Positions 43,370 through 55,800 of a stretch of 64,000 nt of DNA are shown in pieces. The notes under the pieces are model-generated. The model was given only the letters and a program-made list of their open reading frames with translations, made no database searches and was not told where the DNA came from. The stretch's first letter is position 1, and every line of letters starts with the position of its first letter. Origin of the DNA: Dipetalonema caudispina (lineage: Eukaryota; Nematoda; Chromadorea; Rhabditida; Onchocercidae); contig JABVXV010000313.1 of NCBI GenBank assembly GCA_013365325.1, forward strand, positions 1 to 64,000, in the 5' to 3' direction. The translations under genes were made by a program, and so were the position numbers.

Positions 43370-46300
43370 ATGGAAACAATTAGAAGTTCGAAAACTGATG
43401 AAGGTGAACAGAAAAGAAACAATTTCAATGCAAATAATAATTCTGTTAAAAAGGTTCCATTTATATTAAAGTCTATCTTTATTGTAACAAGGAAAAATTA
43501 ACAAATACAATATTATAATTAAAATTACGTATCAATTAATTAATTTCCAACCTAATAAGCTGTACTAAGATATTTAGACTTTTGAATGCTTATTTGTATG
43601 GAAGTCAAATTATCCCAGAAATAAGGAATAAATTTATGGAATAATTATATGTATGACAGAAATGATTATTGAGTAACTCAATTACTAACTTTAATCATTT
43701 ATGCATTAGTAATTTGTATTAATTAATTAACTATATCAGAAAATAGATGAAATATGTGATATAACCAAAGAGAAGGGTAAATTTGTTATTTCAACAAATT
43801 CAAAAGTGTATCGATTGGAGAAATATTTGGGAAAAGGCGGTTATGGAGAAGTTTACAAATGCATCTCTGAAACTTCTAAAAAGTTCCAATGAATTTTATT
43901 TATTTATTTCTTATGTATAATTCTCACTCATTTATTGCTGTATTTTCAAAAGCGCAACTATTGATGCACTTCTGCAAGCTTTAATATGTTACGAAATGCG
44001 CGATGCATGAATGCATGCATGCATGTACTTTTGCATTAATGATGCTTTGACCTTAGTTCAAATTTTATTAGTGTCAAATATGGATGAGAATATACTTCAC
44101 TATTCATATTTGCTATGTATTAGGACTATCATGGGCTAAATATAGCCTTAGTTTGTTTTTCTTATTCTAGGCTATTATTACTAGATCAGATCTGTTAAAT
44201 TTACTAATTACGAATAGCATCATTACTCATCGAAATGATCATTTTACCAATTAATGATACATTCCTTGTGATGATGAAATTTTGTTAAGCTATTCATTAA
44301 CATAATTATTCATTACTATTCATTAAAAAAAAAAAAAAATTGAAATGTTAATGCTAACTTTCATGACATTTTTATAAATTTTATTATTTTCGTAGAATTT
44401 ATGCACTGAAAAAGGAAAATATATCACGAACAAAAATTTCCAAAGAAATTGAAATATTAAAAAGAGCAAATGAATGTGATTGTAAACAAATTTGCAGATA
44501 TGTTGATGATGTAAGTTTTCTGCTAAAAATAAGAATTATTGATTGATTTCATAAAGATTTGATCAAACATTTATTGCAGATTAGAGGAATTTTTACATTC
44601 TCAGAAGTTTTACAATAAACCGGAAATGAATTTGTAGTATGTTGATGACTGGAAATTAAATTCTTCAAAATTGCAATTATTTTAATTAAATTGTATACAA
44701 GAAAAAGAAAGAATGTGGAAACGATCTTTTAATTACAATCTTTCACAGTCTTCATCAAAACAAATTTCTAAGCAATAAGTTTTAAGTGAATTTATTTGAT
44801 TTCAAATTTTACTTTGTTTCCTTCCTCAAACTCTTGAAATTATAGGGAAAACAAGATGACTATGTATTTGTGGTAATGACATTACTCGGTAAAGATTTGT
44901 CAAGATTACGACGTGAAAGAAAAACTAAAAATTTTTCCACAAATACCTCACTTCGTGTCGGTTTATTAACACTTTCAGCAATTCGAGAACTTCATGAAAT
45001 TTTTGTTATTTCAAGGTTAATTAACTTTCTTTCAAAATTTTTTTCCTTATTAAAGTAAAAACAAGAAAAAATAAGCTCATCTTGTATATTTTAAATTTCT
45101 AAATTAAAATAAACTAAATATACTCTTCAAAATAAACTTGTCATGAATTTTCAATCTTTAATAAAGATATTTTTCATTTTATCAAATAAACCTACAACAT
45201 GAACTTATTTCTTCTAAATGTATCATCCTAATGTTATAAAAGTTACATCCGTTTTTTCCCGATTTCGATCATCTTCAATGATGATCATGCATGAATCGCT
45301 GAAAAAAAATTTTTGTTATTAGCCTTTCACTTGCTGAAATTTAAATGCTCTGTTAAGCATAAATTTCAGAGACATTAAGCCAAGTAATTTTGCATTGGGT
45401 ATCAATAAGGAATGCAGAAATATTTATATCTTTGATTTCGGACTTTCTCGATTTTATAGAAATCAAGTATGCTGTTCAAAGTTTAAATTTCAATTTTCTC
45501 ATTTTTATTTTAAATTTAAGATTTTTTAAAAACTTGTCAATGATTTTTTTCTTTTCCAATAATGCTAAAAACAAACAGGATGGAACAATGTTACCAGTAA
45601 AGCGTTATTCAATTTTTCGTGGAACAACACGATATGCTTCATTACGAGCACATCAAAAACTTGAACTTGGTTTGTACATCTATCAAACTTTTTAACTAAA
45701 TTTTTAAATTAATTAATAGTTGTATTGGTTTCATTCATTCTTAGGTCGACGAGATGATTTGGAATCATGGTTATATGTTATGGTTGAATTATCTAGCGGT
45801 ACTTTACCATGGAGGACACCGAAGAGTAAATTTTATGTTCTTTTTTTTTTTCCTAAAGAATTTATTATTTTGAAATCTAGATTAAATTCTGATAATATAA
45901 AATATGCATATAATATACAGTAATCAATGTAATAAACAATACTGATAAAAAGAGTAAACACATAATGATGTTAAAGTTTATCAATCAGAATTTAAAACAG
46001 GAAAAGCATTTCAATAAACATTGCTTACATGCATTTTTATTGATGAAACTGAAAAAAAAAAATCAAATAATTGATGTACATATATATATATTGCAAAATT
46101 ATTTTTAAATAATTTGATCATCTCTAGTTAAAATTAAAATTTGGCCATTTCTAGTAAGAACAAAAATTCGATTTATTCTTACTTTACAGTACTGAATTTT
46201 AATTTCATTAAATTTAACTTTTTTATATTGAAGGAATGAAAGAGAAGAAAAATCAGTTGAAAGAACAGGTGTATAGAGCTAAATTACGAATTCGATTGGG

Positions 46301-47087
46301 TGATGAACGGAAGAAGTTCTTCAGAAATGCACTTCCCATTCTTGATTATATATGCATGATAATTGATGGTCTTGCCTTTGAAGCTGATCCACCATATGAA
46401 CAAATTCAGTATATGTTCGAAAAAGTTAGTATTTCATACTTTTACATTACTAGTTTAATGATTATCTGAACTTAAGGATAAGACATATTGATAAAATTTG
46501 CATGTTATTCCTTATTTTAAAGATCTCAATCATCTGAAAGTTTGAAAGATAGCGCTAAAACTCATGCATAGAAATTGATAAGGAACTTAGAAATCTCTCA
46601 AGCTAATTACGCGCATAGTTCTAATTGTGAGCTACAGATTCATAGAAAACGTGATTTAAGTATGTCAAGCATCATGGCAAAGAGTTAACCGTCAATGTAT
46701 GTTAATGAATCAGTTAAGATATGGTAATTTATGGCTTTACTGATAACATAATTTACGACAAACTGGAAGAGCAATACTTCTAACCAAAGGTAGCTCATTC
46801 GACAGCTGTATCGCGTATCAGTTCTTCAATTTCCATCCATATGTCCAGCATATTCCGTTTCATTCTAGTTAATGCTTGAAGCAAATGTGAAATGGAGCGA
46901 TATTTATGACTGGGAAGAGACTAATACTCAATCCAAACAAACAATATCCGCGGACGGAGTTACATCAACATCAGTTGCCATGGCCACTTATTCCAGGCGT
47001 CAACCGGTACTAGTTCAGGTTGCAACGACAACACCAACGGCATCTACGGAATCATCATCACTGCTGCCGAATGTTCACAACGAATAA
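43370..47087 (+). CDS. TTBK/CK1-superfamily protein kinase
   Basis: This is a Ser/Thr kinase of the tau-tubulin/casein kinase 1 group, which is greatly expanded in nematodes. Its substrate is unknown. The exons are 43370-43453, 43740-43882, 44396-44510, 44846-45015, 45370-45466, 45579-45669, 45745-45825, 46234-46424 and 46869-47087, joining to 396 residues. Visible motifs: the glycine loop LGKGGYGEVYK, the ATP lysine in IYALKKE, the TTBK-style catalytic segment RDIKPSNFALG, the metal motif DFG (IFDFGLSRFY), the activation segment FRGTTRYASLRAHQ, and DDLESWLYVMVEL followed by LPWR. The usual HRD His is replaced by Ser (VISRD), while Asp and Lys remain, so activity is still plausible. The C-tail is Ser/Thr-rich. 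The first exon is the least certain part. Confidence 0.9.
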
Positions 47088-47386
47088 ACCACGCAAATCT
47101 TATCCATGCATGTGAATTGATGAATATTTATCAACAATGTTCACACTGTTCTCAACGTAGTTTTTACTTTCAGCAATGAATTTCACTCCATTTGTGAAAA
47201 TCAACAAATTATTCAACTAAACTATAAAGCCTTGAGAAGGAATTTGAACATTTATAAAGACATAATTAGATTTCAGATATTTATAAAAGGGATGAAGAAA
47301 GGAAGACTAGGCCTTTCAATGCCATCCCACGACTTCTTTTTCAAACGATACATAACCATCTTAGATCAAATGTAAAAAACAAATAT
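47088..47386. other. short convergent spacer
   Basis: This 299-base gap separates the stop codons of the kinase and the coiled-coil gene, which are read toward each other. The two 3' untranslated regions must be very short or overlap. No other feature is seen. Confidence 0.7.
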
Positions 47387-48805
47387 TTAAGCAGATTGCA
47401 ATTTAGAGTCAATTTCTGAACTAATTGCTGATATCCGGGTATTCAGCATGGCAATTACTTCGCGCTGATTATTGATTTCTTCTTTAAGCTGTGCCAGCTG
47501 CATCTGTAAATTACAATTTTCCCATAATCACTCAATTACTTGCAGTAATTACTTTCTTCTGGACGTGTCCTACAAATTCATGAAATAGGCCAAACATTTT
47601 ATTAGGATATGCAATGATTAGGTGATGGTAGATTATATTTTTTGAGAGCATCAGGGAAGTTGCGAAGTGGAAAAGTAATAACAGGTTCTAACAATAATAC
47701 CCATATAATAACATGGAATTTAGTGTATCCCGACAAAACATGGCATAACGAAAACAGCATCAAAACCTACCACTCGAGCTTGATGATTTGCTAAGTATGC
47801 ATTTGCGTCGCCATTAAATTTATCCAAATAAGTCTTTCGCTTAATTGATAAATGTTCAATTTCTTTTAACTGAAACATTTTCTTACTACAACCCATGAAT
47901 TGCTTCCTGCATAACAAATATATTTCAGGTAATTTCCAATGTGTCAAGTAATAAACAAATATTAGCCAAAACTCGGAAACTAAAACTGTTTGATGCAAAT
48001 GTATTAGAAAAGAAAGCTTGGAGAAAAAATACCATTTTTTGATAATTTTCCAGTTCGTGTACTTTTTCTGGGTCTACTATTCCTGAAAATCCAACGGAAA
48101 AAATTATCCCAACTTTAAAAAAAAACTACTCGTTCAATCAAAAAAGGGAAAAATCTGTTGTATAATTAATTATGCTAATAAACTTGCCATTGATTTGTTC
48201 ATACTGTTTATTTAAAGCAGAGAATTTCTTCACAACATCATCTTCCAATTCCTGCATTATTCTTTTAGCTTCCATTAATTCTTCAACTAAAAAAGAAGAT
48301 AAATCATTCAAAATCACGATATTTTTACAAGAGTCGATTTTCTGATTTAAACTTTTCGGGAAATAGATTACCTCTGAAAATCTGGAACAGCCAAGAAGAA
48401 GTTACCAGTTTCCAAGACATCAACAAAGCACCTTACGTTACAAACTGTCATATTAATAAGATAATTAGTGAGAGAGTATTAATCAGCTAATTAATGGGAC
48501 AGTTTTTAACCTTTTCTTCCAGGAAAATATGTCACGTAAAACCCTCGTTTAACTGTCACCACTTTTTTTACATTACGATAAGATACGAGGCGATTTCAAA
48601 TTCTTAGCTGATCATTTACAGCAATCCTAAATAGTGAAACTGATACTTAAAAAGTAAACCGCTAACCAGCTTCAGTATGTGCTTTATCTTGCCATTGAGC
48701 ATGCAGTAAATTCAATTGAAGCTGATGCAATAGGTAATCCCTTACTAAATTCTCATTTCTTGCCTCATCTTCCACATCCTCTGGATTCATCGTCGTATCG
48801 CTCAT
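47387..48805 (-). CDS. small coiled-coil protein, function unknown
   Basis: Five - strand exons join in phase to 167 residues: 48667-48805, 48188-48286, 48033-48082, 47771-47869 and 47387-47503. The protein starts MSDTTMNPEDVEDEARNENL. It is almost entirely predicted helix with heptad-like spacing of Leu and Ile (for example RDYLLHQLQLNLLHAQW, MQLAQLKEEINNQREVIAML), and shows no signal peptide, membrane segment or Cys pattern. The intron after exon 2 begins with GCAAGT, a GC-AG intron. The gene is divergent from the gamma-tubulin complex gene (1.05 kb apart) and convergent with the kinase. I do not recognise a family. A role as a small coiled-coil subunit of a cytoskeletal or kinetochore complex is possible but unsupported. 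Confidence 0.8.
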
Positions 48806-49855
48806 TTATGCCGCTAAAAAATTTCTCGCTTAACTAACATCAAAGTTTCGGACAGACAAACATATACGTACATTAAAAATGAAAGTTTTAAAAATTTCCG
48901 AAATATTAGAAATGAATGATTGATCAAGTATGTAATTAATGATTATGATTAAATGAGAAGGAATTAAAAATAACAACGAATACATTAACGATCATTGCGC
49001 TAATTTAATTTATATAATCTACGTGTATGGCGTATTTTTACGTGTACATAACTTGAAGTTATTCATCTGAATGCTCATATATAAATATCGATATATGTAT
49101 ATGTAGTGGGATATACGAGTAAGTGTAAACGTATGCGTACGTGAATGTTATATAACGACAAATCCTGATGAAAAGAAATGAACTATTGGTTAAAAACAAA
49201 AAAAGAAGCATACTAGCAGAACAGTGAAATAAAAAAACGAATGAGAAATATCTCATTTCATCTTCCCGAGATTTCCCAAATCCTATCACTCTTTTTAAAT
49301 TAAACAAATTTCTTTTTTCAAATATTCATAGTAATCCGCGTTTGAAAGTTTTCGTGTTAGGAAACATATTTATCATTTCATTATATCATTTCTGATATGA
49401 GCCGCGAAAATTTCATTTTAATTTTTTTCATCACTTCTTGAATTTATTATTGTCACATATTTCAGTCTTATTTCATTTCCATTTTATATTTTGAAATTTT
49501 TAAATTCAATCGGAAGACTTAATTTGACATGTTAAATATGTCACATTAATAGTTTCATATTTTTATTTCTCCTAAAAAATAATTATCACTTCCAAAAAAC
49601 TGAAATTTCATCCTTTTCATTTTTTAAATATTTTATCAATTTACAATAACTTAAATACTACTAATTTTTTATTTTATAATTTTTTGATATTTTTGAGTAT
49701 TATTTGATTTAACTTTGTTGCATGCATTACCCGTGCAATACTTTTTTTTTTTTTAAAAGACATATTTGAGTGTTAAAATTGTTAAAATATAAAAAAAGAA
49801 TAAAAGATGAAAAATTTTAAATTTTTACTAGTGATAATATATATTTTTAGGAGAA
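48806..49855. other. divergent intergenic region
   Basis: This is the shared upstream region of the coiled-coil gene and the gamma-tubulin complex gene. It is very AT-rich. A good acceptor (ATTTTTAG, ending at 49850) stands five bases before the ATG at 49856 and could receive a spliced leader. Confidence 0.6.
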
Positions 49856-52800
49856 ATGTACCGTAGCGAAACACTTCAATTGGATGGAGATTCAATATGG
49901 GGTAGAATTACGCTACTACTTAGTTCATTGATCGGTCGACCATGTACCGGTTCGGAACGTGCTCAATTTTACGAGGATATACTGTTGACATCACTTGAAA
50001 AGCAAGAAAAGGCAATATTTTTATTTTTTTTTTTTTAAAGTTTAACCAAAATCTTGTAAAATAGGAGATTTTGGAAATTAATAAAATATATGAAAAAACT
50101 CGAAAAAGATTGAGATTAAAAATGAGAATAGAAGATAGTGTATTCGAAAATCGGGGAGTTTTCAGTTTTTTTTTTTCTTTTTTCTTTTTTCTTGAATTTT
50201 CATTAAGTTCCTTTTTTGAATCGTGTCAAATATTGATTTCATCATATATATTAATCCATTGAAATGTTGGTACTACCGTCATTTTTTCCTGACGTTATAC
50301 ATCAATTTCAGGAAGTTCCTCTTCAGTCTATAATTGATGAGACGGTAGTTTTACTTAACAAAGAAAATGATGGATATCGGGCCGAGAAATTTGTTTCACT
50401 CATACGTATGTCTCATAATCTTCTTGGATATTTAGCCGTCGGAAACTTTAAGAAGCGAATTGAGCAAACTGTACCGAATGATTGGATAGTCTAATCATTG
50501 TAATTTTGTGATATGATACTCTTCCTAGCTGTCAGGGAAGTACAACTTATTATTCAGTAAGATTAATCTTTCTACAGATTATAATCAATTGCCTAGTGAA
50601 ACTGAACAGAATTGATTTAAGATAAATTTCGTAAGGAAAACGATTCAAGTGAGGAGATAATGCGTTTTCTATTGCTTTTGTCAAGGATTGGTGATAATTG
50701 CACTGATAAAAGGCAAACCGATACTTCGCCTCGTTGTTCTGGTTCCGAAATACTTAATGTCTGGAAACAAACCGTAAATAACAATTTACCGATTTCAATT
50801 GTGAGTGATTCATTTTATCATTGCATTCTTTCAAATTGAGTTTATTTGTGGTTATAAAATTAGCCGCATGTTATGAATCACTGATTGCTTGGATTAGCAT
50901 ATTAGAAGTATATTGTCAGTACTGTTCACTTTCCATGACATTTATTGTGTCCTGTTATTTTTATTTATATAATTTTTAAACAGCTACACTTGTGTGCTAA
51001 CTACGGAAAGGTTTTTCCAATTTTATTTATATTTTTTGAACTTGCTTAGATCTCGGAGAATCATACAGTTATCTCGACAAGGCCCTTTACCGATCGCACA
51101 AATGTACCATTTATTGTTTACCAGGTAAATTTCGACTTCTCGCTCCAGTTTTTTTCATTTTTGTTATCATTCTTTAAATTAAGAATTTCGAGGTTTGTAA
51201 TAAAATATCTACGTTCAGTCGCGCTACGAAGACAGCAAGAAAGTTCTAGTTCAACATCAGCCACGTCGGAGTGGAGAAAAAATAGTACCTATCGGTATGA
51301 CTTGATTAAACTTCATAAAATGCCCATCCGATTTCTTCATTACTCTCTGGGTTCTGAAAATCTTTCTGGTATATCGCATGTTCGTTGTAGCTTTTTTAAC
51401 CTCTTTTATGAATAAAGGAGGTCCAAAAAAAAAAAAAAAAGTTGAATTGTTGCTCACATTTGTCGGCTAATGTTGTTTAGTTCTTTTTGTTAGCAAATAA
51501 CTTTTTATCTTAACAGTGTACTTAATCACTAGTGAAAATAAACTGTTGTAAAACGCCGGCAATTATAAGCATTTAGATACAAATCTTTCGAAAAGATCTG
51601 AAAGTTATGAAAAGATTCGGCGTTTTATAGTCGATGAACGAGGGCGAATACATGCGCGAGCATGTGATCCAGAGTTGCGCAATTTGTGTAAATTAAGAAT
51701 TGGGGATGTATTTTACATGGTTAGTAATTTATGAATTGTATTTAGCTTTTGAAATTTCTAAAGTTTGGAATGTTTACTGTACTATAGCTGATTCAAAAAT
51801 TTCCGTGATTTTCTATTCTGATTTTTACCGAAAGAACTTAAAGGGGTTTAGTTCAAAGTAGAATCATAACTCTTGGAAAGAACAGAACGTAGCAATGAGA
51901 TTTACTAAAAAAAATTTAATTTTTATTTTATTTCAGATTTCATGGTATGAATATCTCAGGTGTTTAGCACATGTATTAATGGGTGAGGAATCAATTTTAT
52001 TTCGCAGAAATGCTGTAAGTTACGTTTAAAATTTTTTAAAATATACTGAATTGCCTCACCTAGACTCTCTCTGCTTATTTCTAATCTAGAGCATGTTAAT
52101 CATTTATCATGTTTGCTTGAATATTTCACTTTGTAAAAATATCATATCTCATTTCTATGCAGTTGAAAAAGCTTGTTTTTTTTTTTTTTTTTTTTTTTTT
52201 AAATGATTGCAGAACTCTTCTCACCCCATTTCTTCTCTTCTGATTCCATGATAGTCATCGAGGATTTTTGTCAATTTTATAAAATCCTAGCTTTTCTATG
52301 TAATGTTGAGATTCAGTAGTTTTTTTTTTTTTTTTTCAGGATGGCTTTTTCAGTATTTCTAGAAAAAATAAGATATTTTTGGAATTAGAAGATGTCAATT
52401 TGTTGCCACGACTAGCATTACCATTTCTGAAGTTTGCCAACAGGTCACTTTGTAACGCTTTGTTTGCTTTAACTTTCAAATAACGAACTAAGGAAGTATA
52501 CGATTTGTTATCACTTGGTAGAGATGACCTCAAAGCTTTCCTTTTTTATTTGATCTTACTTCAAAAGATCATTCGAAATGCGATATAAGAAGGAGAGGAG
52601 GATACCGAAACATGTGTGGTCTGCATTTTTTGAGACAAAAATTCAGTAGTTGCTCGAATAGCCATTGAAAATGTCCATATATTTTGCTTCATATTGAAAA
52701 TATTTTTGCAAAATAGAGGAAAATTCTTTTTAGGTTATTTTCTTTGGAACAGTTCCTTCGTGGTTCCGATTCTGTGGGAGATTTGTCGATGATAGATTGT

Positions 52801-55800
52801 GAAATTCGAGAAAATACAGCAACAAGAGCGTTATTGACTTTGAAGTTATGTGCTTCTGAACAGCTGTGGAAGTTTCGGTTGGAATTTATCAATAATTTGA
52901 CGCAGCCAATTTCTATGAAACTATAGAAAAAATTTAAAATTCAGGTCAAAATACTTTTCACACTGTAACCGATGTTACTGGCGTCCATTATTTGCATAAT
53001 GTTAATCGGCAGAATTGTTCTACTTGGAGTGATGGAATAAGCAAATGGACTTTGATTCATCAGATTTTAATTCATGAATTAACTTTTACCTTGTAACTGC
53101 TGCTTTCTATTTGTTCTTTCCATTCAGTGATGAAGTTAGACAATATGTTGATATCAAACGAGAATGTGATAGCGAGAATATTAGACGATTATTGCGGAAA
53201 CTTCTTGATTTGTGCAGCGTTTTCAATCATTTCGTCGATGTGGTTCTCCACATACAAACTATTAATGCACAGGATGTAAGTTCTTAATTTACGCTGATTT
53301 TTAAAGTTTTTTGAGTGAAAAATGGCATTTAAAGGTCGTGAGAATTGACGAGATGACATGACCCCGCACAAGATCATTCGAACTATCATTATGATACTGT
53401 TAAACGATAATTGCACCTTCTGCAGCTCTCTGCGATTAGTTTCTTGGAAGCTACTGGTCTGCAGCGCCAAATGCTCCCTACTTCTAACCACTTACTTTCT
53501 TCATGAAAGCTTGAATTTTAAAACATAATATCTAAATAATTATGACCTAATATATCAAAACATCTGCTTAACGATAGGATTACTTTTCTGAATCTTGCAG
53601 ATAAATACGTTATTAAATATTTTTTATACCGTGAAACTTACGAAAGGACGGCTGGTGCCATTTATTAGAGAATTTTGTGATGATGTCCTTGTCGCGCTTC
53701 TTCGACATTATGCTGAGTAATTGATTTGCAACTTCATTTTTCAATGAAAATTTAATTTTCTCGGAAAGTTTGTTAGACTGAATAGCACATAAATTTAAAA
53801 GTAACTATAGAATTTCTTTAAAATTTTCTCATACTGTCGGAAGATCACGATCTTTTTTCTTCCTTGATTTTGTTTTTTAAAAGCTTTATAGATGTATTTT
53901 GTTTTGGTTGGTGAAAGGCGAAGCGAATCCACGCGATGGTGTTTTTTCTTTTTCAGAAACAGATGCTGACATATTGCAATGGACAGATACGTTAGGTTTG
54001 GCAGCATTTTTTGAATTCGTTGATTTGCTTCATTTTATCAAGTTCTAGTTCTATATTGCTGATAGACGCTTTTCAGTTGCGGATTTCAATTCTTAAAATC
54101 ACAACATTCCCTTGTTTCCCTTATTTCAGTTTCTGGAGAAATGAAATTTATTGGTCTAGAAGCATCAATGCTCATAGGCAAAAATTTTATCGACGTGTGG
54201 TTATCTGAGGGAAAATTTCGGAAATTAATATTGGCTTGGCCAAATTTGAAACAAATGGCTTCTGAGGAACCGAATTATATTACTGTTGTCAGTTTTCCTT
54301 TTATAGAGAATATGATACAAGTGAATGCTTCACATAGAGTAATAATTGACCTATTAGTGTGAGTTGCATCCTTATTCAGTTTCAGAATGCGCTCAATGTA
54401 AAAGGGTGGAGGTAGGAAAGAAGATATAATGGTCAAAATATTTCTCTACCCATTTAATCAAACTGATCGCACACGATATTTTTAAAATTCAGGAAAATTT
54501 TCAACTATGAATGAGAATCGTGTTGGAAAACATAATTTTTTTTTTTCTCAGAATAAATTGATAAATGAACTGTCGGAAGAAGGGATTCGGAAAGCACTAT
54601 GCTCAGATTTGTTGGGTGCTGTAGGATCACTTTTGGACTTCTACTTCCAGTAAGCCATGCATAAAGAACATAACTTTCAATAATGTTGTAGTAATTGGTC
54701 ACTAGTGGACTGAACGAGATGTATCGACAATTGTTACCATACTTATCTGAAGAGGACTGTATAAGATTGAGCTATTAGAACTGCACTGAATGAGTAAATG
54801 ATTAGGACGACATTACGATTTTTGTTGATTCTAAGGAGAATTTTGATAGATAAAAAATTTTTGGTTCTGAATTCTACAGTTTAAATACTTTTTTATACAA
54901 AGATTTTTCAAATTTCCTTCGAAAAATGTTTCATGATTTCTCAAGTGTTTAATTCGCTTAATTTAGGAAAGTCTATCTTTCGCAACACGCCATATCTACA
55001 CGGCGCTGCATAATCGATAATTTCAAGCAAACTGCGAAACTTCTTCGAGATGTTTATTTGTGCGACGATGAATATATAACAGAAATTTTTGTGAGGTTAT
55101 TTAGTTTATTCTTTCTATTACGCAAATCGGTGGAACTATTTGTCAACTTCTTCATTACTTCTAATTTCAACTTTTAGGTATAAGCAAGACCGCTGGATGT
55201 AATTCTACTTTCCTAGTTTTCTTAGCGAACTTTCTTTTAAGTGATTTCAGCGTTTCACTAAACGAAGAAGATGCTTCGGAATTGAGTTCTAGACTCAGAA
55301 ATTGTCAGAATTTCCGGTTAGACGAAGTGATGGATTATCTTCTGACCAAGAATTATTCCCCAACTCTTGTGTATGGACTTTCGCAGCTAACAAGTAAATT
55401 ATTGTCATTTGAAGCTCGCCGCTCATGATGAATTGGCTCTCAGATCTTTGATGTAACTTTATTTATCGCTTAAGGTTCATTCGATGAAGAAGATGACCTG
55501 AAAATACATTATAAACCGCCATTTCCATTAAATATCATTTTTGCTCCGTCGGTTTTGATGAATTACGAGCGTATTTGGAATTTATTACTGAGAATTGCAG
55601 TCGAATGCACAGCTTTGGAGGTTTATTTTTTATCTTCGAATCGTTTTGAAATTTAAAAAAGCTGAAATTTTCAAATTTAATCCTTTGAAGATAGGCATAA
55701 ATAATGAACGATGAGTGCTACTACAGAAATAAGCCAACGGGATGTCGACTAATAACATGCAATGTCTTTTAATGACAGTTTATTGCATGCGTATGTCTTA

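Noticed and set aside
52929..53090. possible extra GCP exon between 52872 and 53128
   Set aside because: It has an acceptor-like TTCAG at 52945, but every frame meets a stop or lacks a donor that restores the phase needed at 53128.
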